Source: Vibrio albus
Lineage (GTDB): Bacteria > Pseudomonadota > Gammaproteobacteria > Enterobacterales > Vibrionaceae
Assembly (NCBI RefSeq): GCF_003144035.1
Contig: NZ_QFWT01000003.1
Span: 248,001-312,000 of the forward strand
DNA length: 64,000 nt
Direction of reading: 5' to 3'
The position numbers were made by a program, and so were the translations under genes. Under the pieces are notes generated by a model. It worked only from the letters and a program-made list of their open reading frames with translations. It was not told where the DNA came from and searched no databases. Below, one piece after another: positions 26,260 to 35,899 of the stretch; positions within the stretch are counted from its first letter, which is position 1; each line of letters begins with the position of its first letter.

Positions 26260-28030
26260 GATCTCCTTTCACTGTTTCTGCTGAACCTGAATTGAGCATA
26301 GTTGAAAACAGGCCTTCTTCCGTTGCCAGTTCGGAAAACGGACCGGACTGAACGATGGTACCGGACTGCATGACTAAAATTCTACTGACCTCTTTGAGTT
26401 GGTCCAACTGGTGGGTAACAAGTAGTGCGGTTCGATCTTCAATATTATTGGCAATGCCCTGCATCACCAGCTTTTCACTTCTCGCATCTAAGCTGGCTGT
26501 CGGTTCATCCAATAGCCAGAAACTGCCTTGTTGTAACATGGCCCTTGCCAGCGCAAGACGCTGAGCCTGACCTACCGACAGACCACCAGATCGATCGGTG
26601 ATGACATAATCTAATCCGTGCTGGTGGACAAACTCTGCGGCATAGGAGTCTTCGACTATGGTTGACAGAAGTGTGTCTGATACATCCTCTTTTCCTAAGG
26701 TGATGTTATCTCTGATACTTCCGTGGAGAAGAAGTGGATTTTGTCCAACCCAGCTAATGTGTTTTCGCCAGTGGCTTAAATCGCACGCTTTCATCTCCAC
26801 CCCGTTTATTGTCAGGCTCCCCTGATAAGGCAGGAAGCCGAGCAATGCGTTGATCAGCGTTGTTTTTCCGGCACCGCTTGGACCGACCAGCGCCATCGTT
26901 TCACCTGAATTCAAAGTAAAGGAGAGAGGACCAATCAGTGTCTTGCCTTCCGGGGTCTGAACCATCAGATTCTTGGCTTGTATGGAAATATGCTCCGGAT
27001 CCGGTAATGTTTGCGTGCCACTGGCCAGTCCGGTCGCATCTGTTTCCAGAAAATCGACAATACTTTCTGCCGCACCAACGGCTTGTGCTTTAGCGTGGTA
27101 AAAGGTACCGAGATCACGAAGTGGCTGATAAAACTCAGGGGCAAGGATAAGGATGAACAGTCCGGAAAACAGGGTGACTTGTGTTCCGTAGTGTCCGAAA
27201 TCCAGTTCACCAATATAGCTGAAGCCAAAATAGACGGCGGTTAAAGCAATGGAGATAGAGGTAAAGAATTCAAGCACCGCAGATGACAAAAAAGCCACCC
27301 GGAGTACGTCCATCGTACGTAACCGAAATACCTCTGATGCGCCTTTGAGTACTTCTGTTTCTGCTTCCATCCGGTTGAATAGCCGAATGGTGGTCATAGA
27401 TTGCAAACGGTCATAGAAATGTCCGGAGAGGCGTTGCAGCGCTTTAAAGTTCTTTTGGTTAGCCTCTGCCGCTTTAATACCGACAAACGCCATAAAAAGA
27501 GGGATAAGAGGTGCTGTCAGGAAAAAGATCAATCCTGCTGCCCAGTTAACCGGGAAAACAGCCACCAGAATAATCAGAGGCACAAAGCCTGACAGGGCCA
27601 TTTGAGGAAGATAGCGGGCAAAAAATTCCTGCATGTCTTCAACCTGCTCCAGCAACAGGGTAGCCCAGACACCGGCTGGTTTACCTTTAATATAAGCCGG
27701 ACCAAGCTCTCTCAGCTTGTTCAGAATCAACTGGCGGATATAAACGCGTACCTGTTCACCACAGCGAAACCCAGTGATTTCTCTTCCCCAGGTACAGGCT
27801 GAACGACCAAGTACGGTTGCTGCGAGTCCGAAAAAGTAGGGGATCAGGGTGGATTTATCCACCTGTTCGATAATCAACTGGTGCAGAATTGATGCTAATA
27901 ACGCAGCCTGTCCGAGTAAGAACAGGCTGGAAATTATACCAAGAGTAATGTTTAACAGCAGCCAGCGCCGGGCTAAGCGACTTTGCTGCTTTAACCATTT
28001 GTTGAGCTGTTTTTGTTTGGTTTTATCCAT
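26249..28030 (-). CDS. cydD: Thiol exporter / cytochrome bd assembly ABC subunit CydD
   Basis: 593 residues, partner of CydC. Six membrane helices (about 20-310) with the family strings ITGFRCGEQVRVYIRQ and PAYIKGKPAGVWATLL, then the ABC domain: Walker A GPSGAGKT, signature LSVGQAQR (a CydD-type variant of LSGGQ), Walker B FWLLDEPTASLD and VTHQLD. The start MDKTKQKQLNK fits family length. It is downstream of trxB on the same strand, but 316 bp with a tandem repeat lie between, so co-transcription with trxB is less certain than in E. coli. Confidence 0.95.
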   Translation of the reverse strand: MDKTKQKQLNKWLKQQSRLARRWLLLNITLGIISSLFLLGQAALLASILHQLIIEQVDKSTLIPYFFGLAATVLGRSACTWGREITGFRCGEQVRVYIRQLILNKLRELGPAYIKGKPAGVWATLLLEQVEDMQEFFARYLPQMALSGFVPLIILVAVFPVNWAAGLIFFLTAPLIPLFMAFVGIKAAEANQKNFKALQRLSGHFYDRLQSMTTIRLFNRMEAETEVLKGASEVFRLRTMDVLRVAFLSSAVLEFFTSISIALTAVYFGFSYIGELDFGHYGTQVTLFSGLFILILAPEFYQPLRDLGTFYHAKAQAVGAAESIVDFLETDATGLASGTQTLPDPEHISIQAKNLMVQTPEGKTLIGPLSFTLNSGETMALVGPSGAGKTTLINALLGFLPYQGSLTINGVEMKACDLSHWRKHISWVGQNPLLLHGSIRDNITLGKEDVSDTLLSTIVEDSYAAEFVHQHGLDYVITDRSGGLSVGQAQRLALARAMLQQGSFWLLDEPTASLDARSEKLVMQGIANNIEDRTALLVTHQLDQLKEVSRILVMQSGTIVQSGPFSELATEEGLFSTMLNSGSAETVKGDLDA

Positions 28031-28346
28031 TAGTGAAGGCTTTTTGTTTTTTTAGTTGCGGAATCGCACGGTTAAGAGACGAGATCGCGTTGCTTCTAGA
28101 AACTAGAGTCTATAAATAAGCAAGGATTAAGGTCGCTGCGCTTGGAGGAAGAAGGTGCTAAACAGTCAACTGTGTCTGCAAAAGAACCTCATAGAGCTGA
28201 AGTGGGCTACCTTTGCCAAGAACTGAACGTGTTAACGCCTTAATCCTCTTCCCTTAATCCTGTTTTTCTGTATTTTGTCTAGTCTCTAGTCTCTAGTCTC
28301 TAGTCTCTAGTCTCTAGTCTCTAGTCTCTAGTCTCTGAACAATATG
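28031..28346. other. Intergenic region between cydD and trxB
   Basis: 316 bp with no credible gene. It has an inverted pair AGGATTAAGG (about 28122) and CCTTAATCCT (28238 and again 28252), and ends with the heptamer array directly behind the trxB stop. The core between the inverted copies shows no coding sense. An attC-like or MITE-like origin was considered but no family was recognised. Confidence 0.6.
28280..28335. repeat. Heptamer tandem repeat, 8 x TAGTCTC
   Basis: Eight uninterrupted perfect copies of the 7-bp unit TAGTCTC (GAGACTA on the other strand) start 11 bp downstream of the trxB stop, on the cydD side. Seven is not a multiple of three, but the array is noncoding. It may form part of the trxB 3' end or the cydDC leader. 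Confidence 0.97.
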
Positions 28347-29342
<996 letters not shown>

Positions 29343-29403
29343 TTATAAAAGCAATGTGGGGATAAAAACTAATAGATACAAGGCTTAAGATATTCCTAAA
29401 TGC

Positions 29404-29431
29404 ACTGTTCCCTGCGCTGACAGGGAACAGT
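29404..29431. repeat. Hairpin between nrdJb and trxB
   Basis: An 11-bp perfect inverted repeat (ACTGTTCCCTG / CAGGGAACAGT) with a six-base loop. It lies 75 bp after nrdJb and 95 bp before trxB. No T tract follows in the - direction, so it is either a weak terminator of nrdJab or an element in front of trxB. Confidence 0.55.
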
Positions 29432-29505
29432 ACAGTTCAGATAATCACCGTTTGATGGCTATTTGTACGAATAATACCTAATTATGTACATTTATATCTT
29501 ACATC

Positions 29506-30216
29506 TTACCCACACTTAGATTCACCACAATTCAGGCAGGTCTGACAGTTATCAATGATCACAACGGCTTTTGCATGGCATTTGTAGCACAGCGTGGCAT
29601 TCACCGGAAAGCTGCTTTCGTCCTCGTTATCATTGTCTTTTGATTCTGACGGCTTTGAGGGTGTTTCTGTTCGTCCTTCAAGTTCGGCTTTTTTAGATTC
29701 CAGAAAGGCTTTTCTGTGCTCATCCATCTCTGGGCTGCCTAGCAGACCGATTTCCTTAAGGTGCAGCTCAATAACATTGCCGATTTCCGCTATTAGTGAA
29801 GGGACATACTGACCTTTGTTCCAGTAACCGCCTCTGGGGTCGAATACCGAACGAAGTTCCTCTACAAGAAAGGTACAGTCTCCGCCCTTACGGAATACCG
29901 CTGACATGATTCGTGTGAGAGCGACTATCCACTGATAATGCTCCAGGCTCTTTGAATTAATAAACACTTCAAATGGCCGGCGAACTTCGTGTTCGGTTCC
30001 TTCGTTGAGTACGACATCATTTATTGTAATGAACAATGAATGCTCAGACACATGCTCTGGGGTCTTTAGCTTGTAGGTGGAGCCCATCAGCTTTTCCGGA
30101 CGCATAATCGTCTCGTGCATCTGTTGAATTTCAGGCTGCTTCTGTTCCTGATTTTGTTTCTTTTCGTCAGATTTAATATTAAAGCTGACAATCTTTTTAT
30201 CTATTTTTTTTACCAT
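29506..30216 (-). CDS. nrdJb: Class II ribonucleotide reductase, C-terminal subunit (NrdJb, TSCPD domain)
   Basis: 236 residues corresponding to the C-terminal part of B12-dependent reductases that are split in two, as in Pseudomonas aeruginosa NrdJa/NrdJb. Visible are a lysine- and glutamine-rich N-terminus, the TSCPD domain (about 50-165; FEVFINSKSLEHYQWIVALTRIMSAVFRKG, in parts), a charged linker, and a Cys-rich end with CYKCH, CQTCLNC and the final CGESKCG. The last cysteines would be the mobile redox arm that re-reduces the active site. It starts 29 bp after nrdJa and completes the enzyme. Confidence 0.88.
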   Translation of the reverse strand: MVKKIDKKIVSFNIKSDEKKQNQEQKQPEIQQMHETIMRPEKLMGSTYKLKTPEHVSEHSLFITINDVVLNEGTEHEVRRPFEVFINSKSLEHYQWIVALTRIMSAVFRKGGDCTFLVEELRSVFDPRGGYWNKGQYVPSLIAEIGNVIELHLKEIGLLGSPEMDEHRKAFLESKKAELEGRTETPSKPSESKDNDNEDESSFPVNATLCYKCHAKAVVIIDNCQTCLNCGESKCG

Positions 30217-30245
30217 ATCAAACTCTCAAACAGGGGGACCCAAGA

Positions 30246-32399
30246 TTAATACTTACCGTAGTAGCCTTCTTTTAACGCATCATAAAGGTTAGCGGCAGTA
30301 TGGGTTTCACCATCGTATTCAATCTCTTCATTACCTTTTGCTTCAAAGGTTGTACCATCTTCAAGCGTAAAGACATAAGTCGTGTTTTCCAGATCTTTTT
30401 CCCGGATCAGAACACCCTGGAAAGCTTCCGGGTTAAAGCGGAAGGTGGTACAGCCTTTCAGCCCTTTGCTGTATGCCTCAATGTAGATATCTTTGAATGA
30501 TTCAAACGGGAAGTCGGTCGGGACATTGGCAGTTTTAGAAATCGAAGAGTCAATCCAGCGTTGAGCGGCGGCTTGCACAGCAACATGCTGAGATGGGGTA
30601 ATATCATCAGCAGTAATAAAATAATCCGGTAGTTTTGCTTCATCTTCTTCGGAGTAAGGCATAGCTTTTTCATTGATCAATTCACGATAAGCCAGGAGTT
30701 CGAAGCTGAACACATCAACATTCTGTTTGGTTTTCTTACCTTCAATGATGACATTCCGGGTGTAATGATGAGCAAAGCTCGGCTCAATACCATTACTGGC
30801 ATTATTGGCAAGGGAGAGCGATATTGTCCCTGTCGGAGCAATAGAAGTATGGTGCGTAAACCGGCAGCCATGTTCTTCCAGCTGTTTGGTCAGTTTCGGG
30901 TCGAGCTCTTTTAATTGCTGCATATAATGGCTATAGCGTACATGCAGTACTTTGCCTTTTACTTTATCTCCGACTTTTATGCCATCATCAGCCATTTCAG
31001 GGCGTAAGCGCATCATTCTCGGGGTAATGTCGTATTCCTGCTCCATTACTGGTGCAGAGCCTTTTTCTTTTGCCAGAGCAAGGCCCTCAGTCCATCCTGC
31101 CACGGCCATTTCCCGGGAAATTCTATCAGTGAAAGCAATCGATTCGTCACTGCCGTATTTTTTTCTCAGCATGGTGAGAGTGGAACCTAAGCCAAGAAAT
31201 CCCATACCGTGGCGGCGTTTACTTTCTATTTCAGCTCTTTGCTTTTCCAGCGGCAACTGATTAATTTCAATCACATTATCCAGCATGCGGGTAAAAATCC
31301 GTACGACTTTCTGATAAGTCTCCCAATCAAAGCTGGCTTTATCGGTAAAAGGGTTGCGGACGAACTTTGTCAGGTTCACCGAGCCTAGCAGACAAGCGCC
31401 ATAAGGAGGGAGAGGCTGCTCCCCGCAAGGGTTTGTTGCGCGGATTTCTTCACAGAACCAGTTATTGTTCATCTGATTCACTTTATCAATCAGTATAAAT
31501 CCGGGTTCTGCGTAATCATAAGTGGAGGTCATGATGATATTCCACAGATTACGGGCAGGAAGAGTCCGGTAAATTTTACAGGCCACTCGCCCTTGTTCGT
31601 CCTGAACGAGATCATCCTGAGTTGGCCAGTCAGCCCAGGTAATAGAAGGGTCGCTCTCTAAATCGATACCATCTTGTCTGGCTTCTTTTGCCATAATAGG
31701 GAAAATAAGCGGCCATTCTTTATCTTCCTGAACTGCCTGTATGAAGTCTTCAGTAATCAGCAAGGATAGGTTGAACTGACGCAAGCGGCCATCTTCGCGC
31801 TTGGCTTTAATAAATTCCAGAACATCCGGATGACGAATATCCATGGTACCCATCTGCGCGCCGCGACGTCCGCCAGCTGACGATACGGTGAAGCACATTT
31901 TGTCGTAGATATCCATAAAAGAAAGAGGGCCAGACGTATAAGCACCGGCTCCGGAGACAAAGGCTCCACGGGGGCGCAGGGTCGAGAAATCATAACCGAT
32001 ACCACACCCGGCTTTCAGTGTCAGGCCAGCTTCGTGTACTTTAGACAGAATGTCATCCATCGAATCATGAATAGTGCCGGATACCGTGCAGTTAATGGTC
32101 GATGTGGCCGGTTTATGCTCGAAAGCCCCGGCATTAGAGACAATGCGTCCGGCAGGAAGCGCGCCGTTTCTTAGTGCCCATAAGAAAGAGTCGTACCACT
32201 GATTTTTATTTTTGGATTCCAGCTCCGAGAGGGCTTTTGCAACCCGCTGAAACGTGCTGTCCAGCTCTTCATCAATGGGGGTGCCGTGTTTGGTTTTTAA
32301 GCGATATTTTTTATCCCAGATATCCATGGAGGTTGGCTGGTACTGAATGCTGGTGGCGGAAGTGATGGCTGGGTTTTCCTGGTTGTAACTATCTGACAT
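30246..32399 (-). CDS. nrdJa: Adenosylcobalamin-dependent ribonucleotide reductase, catalytic subunit (NrdJa)
   Basis: Makes deoxyribonucleotides using adenosylcobalamin instead of an iron-oxygen radical, so it works with or without oxygen. 717 residues with the RNR barrel: redox Cys104 (TINCTVSG), the catalytic loop NPCGEQPLPPYGAC with Asn323, Cys325 (thiyl radical) and Glu327, and Cys336 as the likely redox partner of Cys104. GCGIGYDFSTLRPRGA and HTSIAPTGTISLSLANNASNG (two family hallmarks) are present. Start at ATG 32399. Most vibrios rely on class I and III enzymes, so this gene pair is accessory. No clear B12 riboswitch was recognised upstream. Confidence 0.92.
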   Translation of the reverse strand: MSDSYNQENPAITSATSIQYQPTSMDIWDKKYRLKTKHGTPIDEELDSTFQRVAKALSELESKNKNQWYDSFLWALRNGALPAGRIVSNAGAFEHKPATSTINCTVSGTIHDSMDDILSKVHEAGLTLKAGCGIGYDFSTLRPRGAFVSGAGAYTSGPLSFMDIYDKMCFTVSSAGGRRGAQMGTMDIRHPDVLEFIKAKREDGRLRQFNLSLLITEDFIQAVQEDKEWPLIFPIMAKEARQDGIDLESDPSITWADWPTQDDLVQDEQGRVACKIYRTLPARNLWNIIMTSTYDYAEPGFILIDKVNQMNNNWFCEEIRATNPCGEQPLPPYGACLLGSVNLTKFVRNPFTDKASFDWETYQKVVRIFTRMLDNVIEINQLPLEKQRAEIESKRRHGMGFLGLGSTLTMLRKKYGSDESIAFTDRISREMAVAGWTEGLALAKEKGSAPVMEQEYDITPRMMRLRPEMADDGIKVGDKVKGKVLHVRYSHYMQQLKELDPKLTKQLEEHGCRFTHHTSIAPTGTISLSLANNASNGIEPSFAHHYTRNVIIEGKKTKQNVDVFSFELLAYRELINEKAMPYSEEDEAKLPDYFITADDITPSQHVAVQAAAQRWIDSSISKTANVPTDFPFESFKDIYIEAYSKGLKGCTTFRFNPEAFQGVLIREKDLENTTYVFTLEDGTTFEAKGNEEIEYDGETHTAANLYDALKEGYYGKY

Positions 32400-32570
32400 G
32401 GCTGGAATTTTCCTCGGTTATTGATCTTTGGTTCTGGACCTGTCTCCAATGCTGAGCTGTATGATCAAACCACTGAAAATAGAGATATTCAAGTCTTGTA
32501 TTTTAATTGAATTCTGTCTATGTAAATCGGACTCCTTAATATTAACTGGCTGTTTTATATACAGATAAAA

Positions 32571-33932
32571 TTACCAAAAAAAGTAGCTGATCATGCTCAA
32601 AATTAATATACAGATCAGGTTCAACACTACGCCGACCCTCATCATTTCTTTTTGCTGAATAAAGCCGCTGCCGAACACCAGAGCGTTAGGAGGTGTGGCT
32701 ACCGGCAGCATAAAGGCGCAGGAAGCGGATATAGCGATAATAACGGTCAGTATCAGCGGAGAAACCCCCAGCACTTCGGCAACAGGCCTGAATAAAGGGA
32801 TCAACAGAGCGGCGCTGGCAGTATTACTGGCAAATTCTGTCAGAAAGACGACAAATGCAATAATGGCCAGAAGAACAACAAAAACACCAACCTGATTCAG
32901 AAGCGAACTGAGCTGTGTAGCAAGAAAAACACTGGCACCCGTGGCCTTAAGTACATTGCTCAGACAAATACCGCCGCCGAACAGTAACAGCACTCCCCAG
33001 TCAGTAGTGCGCTCAATGTCTTTCCATTCAACCACTCGGGTGGCACCTAACATCAGAATGGCGCTGATGGCCACCAGTGTGTCGAATTTTGAAAAATTAC
33101 CTAGCATGGCATTAATCGGTTTACTGAATATCCAGAAACAGACAGTCAGCATAAAAATAGCCAGTGTCAGTTTGCGGTTAGTTGTCCATTGCAGTGTTTC
33201 ATGCCGGATCTCAAAGGTATAGTTAAGGTTTGGTCTGGTCATAAAATAAACCACACCAATAGCGACCGGCAGTAAACTTAAACTGACCGGAAGGCCCAGA
33301 GCTACCCACTGAGTAAAGCTGAGTTTCATTTCCGCAGCAGCAATGGCATTTGGCGGACTGCCAACCAATGTAGCGATTCCTCCTATCGAAGCACAGTAGG
33401 CGATACCCAATAGTACAAACAGGTAGGTGTTATGATTTTCTTTGGCATCGACTTTACTCATGATACCCATGACTAAGGGAAGCATCATGGCCGTAGTCGC
33501 GGTATTGGATATCCACATAGACAAGCATGCACTCACAACAAACAGCATTAGAACCGCGACAGACATTTTCCCCCGGGCGGCGATCAAAACCTGATCGGCA
33601 ATGGCTTTGTCTATCTGTTGTTTATGCAGTGCTGACGCAAGCGCAAACCCACCTAAGAAAATAAATATTACTGAGTTAGAGAAATGGCTGAGTGCCTCAG
33701 TAGTGTTAAAGACGTCAAAGAATACGGCCAGAACCGAGACCAAAAGAGCCGTAATGCTGACATGCAAAGCCTCAGTTAACCAGAGTATGGCAACAAAAAT
33801 AAGGATGCTGAGCCCATGGACGACATCTTTCTCTAAAGGTAGAGAGGTTAGAAGTATCACGAATAAGGCGACATCACCGAAGAGAATAAGAGCATTACGG
33901 TTGGACATATTTCTAACGGATAACGTACTCAT
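32571..33932 (-). CDS. SLC13/DASS-family anion permease
   Basis: 453-residue inner-membrane carrier with about eleven hydrophobic segments. The two family signature motifs are present: [15 protein letters not shown] and [12 protein letters not shown] in the first half, and [15 protein letters not shown] and [13 protein letters not shown] in the second; the paired SNT motifs bind sodium and substrate in DASS transporters. Substrates are dicarboxylates, citrate or sulfate in relatives; which one applies here cannot be read from the sequence. It is alone, between nrdJa and sanA. Confidence 0.88.
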   Translation of the reverse strand: MSTLSVRNMSNRNALILFGDVALFVILLTSLPLEKDVVHGLSILIFVAILWLTEALHVSITALLVSVLAVFFDVFNTTEALSHFSNSVIFIFLGGFALASALHKQQIDKAIADQVLIAARGKMSVAVLMLFVVSACLSMWISNTATTAMMLPLVMGIMSKVDAKENHNTYLFVLLGIAYCASIGGIATLVGSPPNAIAAAEMKLSFTQWVALGLPVSLSLLPVAIGVVYFMTRPNLNYTFEIRHETLQWTTNRKLTLAIFMLTVCFWIFSKPINAMLGNFSKFDTLVAISAILMLGATRVVEWKDIERTTDWGVLLLFGGGICLSNVLKATGASVFLATQLSSLLNQVGVFVVLLAIIAFVVFLTEFASNTASAALLIPLFRPVAEVLGVSPLILTVIIAISASCAFMLPVATPPNALVFGSGFIQQKEMMRVGVVLNLICILILSMISYFFW

Positions 33933-34023
33933 TGTTCCTTCCTCATTCTGTCAGAGAGCAGAAAGAATAGGGTCGTATGCTTTATTGTAAGTATAGATGT
34001 AACAAACTGGTTTTTACGAAGAA

Positions 34024-34677
34024 TTACTGTATCGGCTCTTTAGGGCCGAGAAATTTTGGCTGCGTATGGAAAATATACAAATCGAGCACCGCTTTTACTC
34101 TGGCCAGTATTTCCCTTGCCCGAATTATCGTTCCGGAATATTGCACTGGCCCGGGGACGGCCAGGCATACTGCATCGATTTGATAATGATTAGCAATTAG
34201 CAGAGCTCGTTCACAATGAAATTGTTGGGTGACAATAATAAACTTATCAGTGTTGAAGACTTCTTTAGCCCGAATAATTGAATCGAGAGTCCGGAAGCCG
34301 GCATAATCCAGGTGAATGGCCTGATCGGGGACGTCGGCTTTTAAAAGATCACGCTTCATTGTCCAGGGCTCATTATAGGAGCGATGGGCATTGTCACCAC
34401 TTAACAAAAATGAGGTGACTTTACCTTTCTTGTACAGTTCTATCGCGGCTTCAATTCGGTGAGCATAGTAGTCATTCAGTGTTCTGCCCAGGTACTTGCT
34501 GGTTCCCAGAACCAAAGCAACATCATAATCGGGTAATTCACTGACCTGATAAAATATCTGATTTTCTGCCTGCCAGCTTACTGAACGATCCACAAACAGT
34601 ACTCCAATAAGGAATATTGTTACCGTCACCATGACGGTAAGCGGTTTTGGTATCAGTTTGTTAAGCCGCATTTTCAT
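34024..34677 (-). CDS. sanA: SanA-like DUF218 membrane protein
   Basis: 217 residues: a short N-terminal membrane anchor (LTVMVTVTIFLIGVLFV) and a DUF218 domain on the periplasmic side (DVALVLGTSKYLG, RIEAAIELYKKGKV, LLSGDN, TLDSIIRAKEVF, IIVTQQFHCERALLIA). SanA in E. coli affects envelope permeability and vancomycin sensitivity at high temperature; the biochemical activity is unknown. The 15-bp gap to the upstream DUF3392 gene suggests one operon. Compared with E. coli SanA (239) it is slightly short at the C-terminus. Confidence 0.87.
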   Translation of the reverse strand: MKMRLNKLIPKPLTVMVTVTIFLIGVLFVDRSVSWQAENQIFYQVSELPDYDVALVLGTSKYLGRTLNDYYAHRIEAAIELYKKGKVTSFLLSGDNAHRSYNEPWTMKRDLLKADVPDQAIHLDYAGFRTLDSIIRAKEVFNTDKFIIVTQQFHCERALLIANHYQIDAVCLAVPGPVQYSGTIIRAREILARVKAVLDLYIFHTQPKFLGPKEPIQ

Positions 34678-34692
34678 TCAGGGAAAGCGTCC

Positions 34693-35016
34693 TTATACGT
34701 GTCGGTTTTTTTGCGCCCATATGCCAATGACTAAAAAACAAAGCAGAGTAGCAGCAAACATCATTCCAGGTTCTGTGGTCTTTAAAGTGTGAGCCAGGTA
34801 GGGAGTGGCTTTAACGATCAATAACCCATATCCAAATGCGTTCAATAGTATAAAAGCGCAGGTTCTGATTATAAAGTGCTGTCCTGATAATAGATTGCGC
34901 ATTAGCCGGTTGATCTCTCCACCAAACATGACCAATAAGCAGGCAATCAGAGCGGTAGAAATTTCAGTGGTATAAGGGATAAGATAGCGGCCAACCGGAG
35001 TTAAAAAATCTAACAT
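34693..35016 (-). CDS. DUF3392-like small membrane protein
   Basis: 107 residues with three clear membrane helices (about 17-33, 48-67 and 80-100). The pattern TTEISTALIACLLVMFGGEINRL is like the vibrio/Shewanella DUF3392 family. Function unknown. It begins the transcript that continues into sanA; the AT-rich region upstream separates it from the divergent small gene at 35382. Confidence 0.75.
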   Translation of the reverse strand: MLDFLTPVGRYLIPYTTEISTALIACLLVMFGGEINRLMRNLLSGQHFIIRTCAFILLNAFGYGLLIVKATPYLAHTLKTTEPGMMFAATLLCFLVIGIWAQKNRHV

Positions 35017-35381
35017 TTTTTTAAAGCTTCCATTATTTAATCTATTTCCGATACTACCAAAAAAGTAGTGAACAAGGGTAGTCTATGTGTGGAATTTGTT
35101 AATTGTTCTGGGTTGTTTGTAAACAAAATGTATTTGTTTTATTGTTGTATCGTATTATTTAAATAAATATAAAGTGGCTTATTACTCAATATTAGTGATG
35201 TGAACATGACGTTCTACAGAAGGCGAGTGTATATTTTGTGTTAACGGATTCTCATTTATATTATTTTCATTATAAAAATCTTTTCTTAAAAGACCTTTAT
35301 AATATATCGTATTGCTAGATATAAAAATATAAGCGATAGTAATATACGGGCGTTACGTTACCAATATGTCGGGGGGACATA
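35017..35381. other. AT-rich divergent intergenic region
   Basis: 365 bp, clearly richer in A+T than the rest of the window, between the divergent DUF3392 gene and the small gene at 35382. It has long AT runs such as ATTATTTAAATAAATATAAA (about 35152-35171) but no gene or strong hairpin. It may contain both promoters and is a candidate for H-NS binding. Confidence 0.6.
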
Positions 35382-35759
35382 ATGGCAAAACAACACACTA
35401 TTTCTGCTGTTTTTGATTACACAACTTTTCTCGGAGTATCAAGCAGCAAAACATGGACTTTTCTGGAAATATTCTCTTCTCTTGTTCCAAGATCAGGAGC
35501 TAAGAGAAATAAATGTCATCAGGAAGACACCAGACCGGAAGAAAGGCTATGGCAACATGCTATCAGTGAGCTTTCAATCCAGGAAAGTGATGTGCATAAC
35601 CTTATTCGCTTGCTAGAACTGGCAAGGTCTGAAGGCATAAACAAACTAACCTTGATGATGCCGTATGATCTCGAGTCACAGCAGATAAAGTTGATTACAG
35701 ATGAAGCGAATGTGAACATTCATCCGTCGGGCCAGGATGAATTTACTATTCTGCTTTGA
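35382..35759 (+). CDS. Small protein of unknown function
   Basis: 125 residues, not recognised. The ATG at 35382 follows GGGGGGACATA, a usable ribosome-binding site. The first half (DYTTFLGVSSSKTWTF, LVPRSGAKRNKCHQED) has unusual composition, while the second half (RLWQHAISELSIQESDVHNLIRLLELARSEGINKLTLMMP, in parts) looks like a folded alpha/beta domain. Alternative frames are open for part of the first half (35413-35616), so a frameshift joining a different N-terminus cannot be excluded. It lies behind an AT-rich region and before a strong terminator. No membrane segment or known motif is present. Confidence 0.55.
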   Translation: MAKQHTISAVFDYTTFLGVSSSKTWTFLEIFSSLVPRSGAKRNKCHQEDTRPEERLWQHAISELSIQESDVHNLIRLLELARSEGINKLTLMMPYDLESQQIKLITDEANVNIHPSGQDEFTILL

Positions 35760-35825
35760 AGGATGAGTAGAGATAACTTATTTTAAAACAATTACTCTAA
35801 TTTTATTTTTGCTGAGGAAAACATA

Positions 35826-35860
35826 AAATAAAAGATTCGTTTGAAACGAATCTTTTATTT
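35826..35860. terminator. Bidirectional terminator between the small gene and purC
   Basis: A near-perfect palindrome with 17-base arms (AAATAAAAGATTCGTTT and its complement) around one base. The outer parts give T runs on both strands. Confidence 0.9.
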
Positions 35861-35899
35861 ACGCACTAAAATAATTATTGACAGAGATGAATATATAAA

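Noticed and set aside
28119..28261. Integron attC site or VCR-like element
   Set aside because: The inverted ends do not contain the RYYYAAC/GTTRRRY core sites in the right positions and there is no gene cassette.
32550..32564. LexA box CTGT-N7-ACAG upstream of nrdJa
   Set aside because: The spacer is seven bases instead of eight, so half-site phasing is wrong.
32400..32570. Cobalamin riboswitch before nrdJa
   Set aside because: On the - strand only GGAGACAGGTCC loosely resembles the B12 box; other conserved parts are absent and the 171-bp gap is short for the full element.
35413..35616. Alternative gene in another frame of the small protein at 35382
   Set aside because: It has no ribosome-binding site and ends within the other frame; kept only as a possible frameshift hint.
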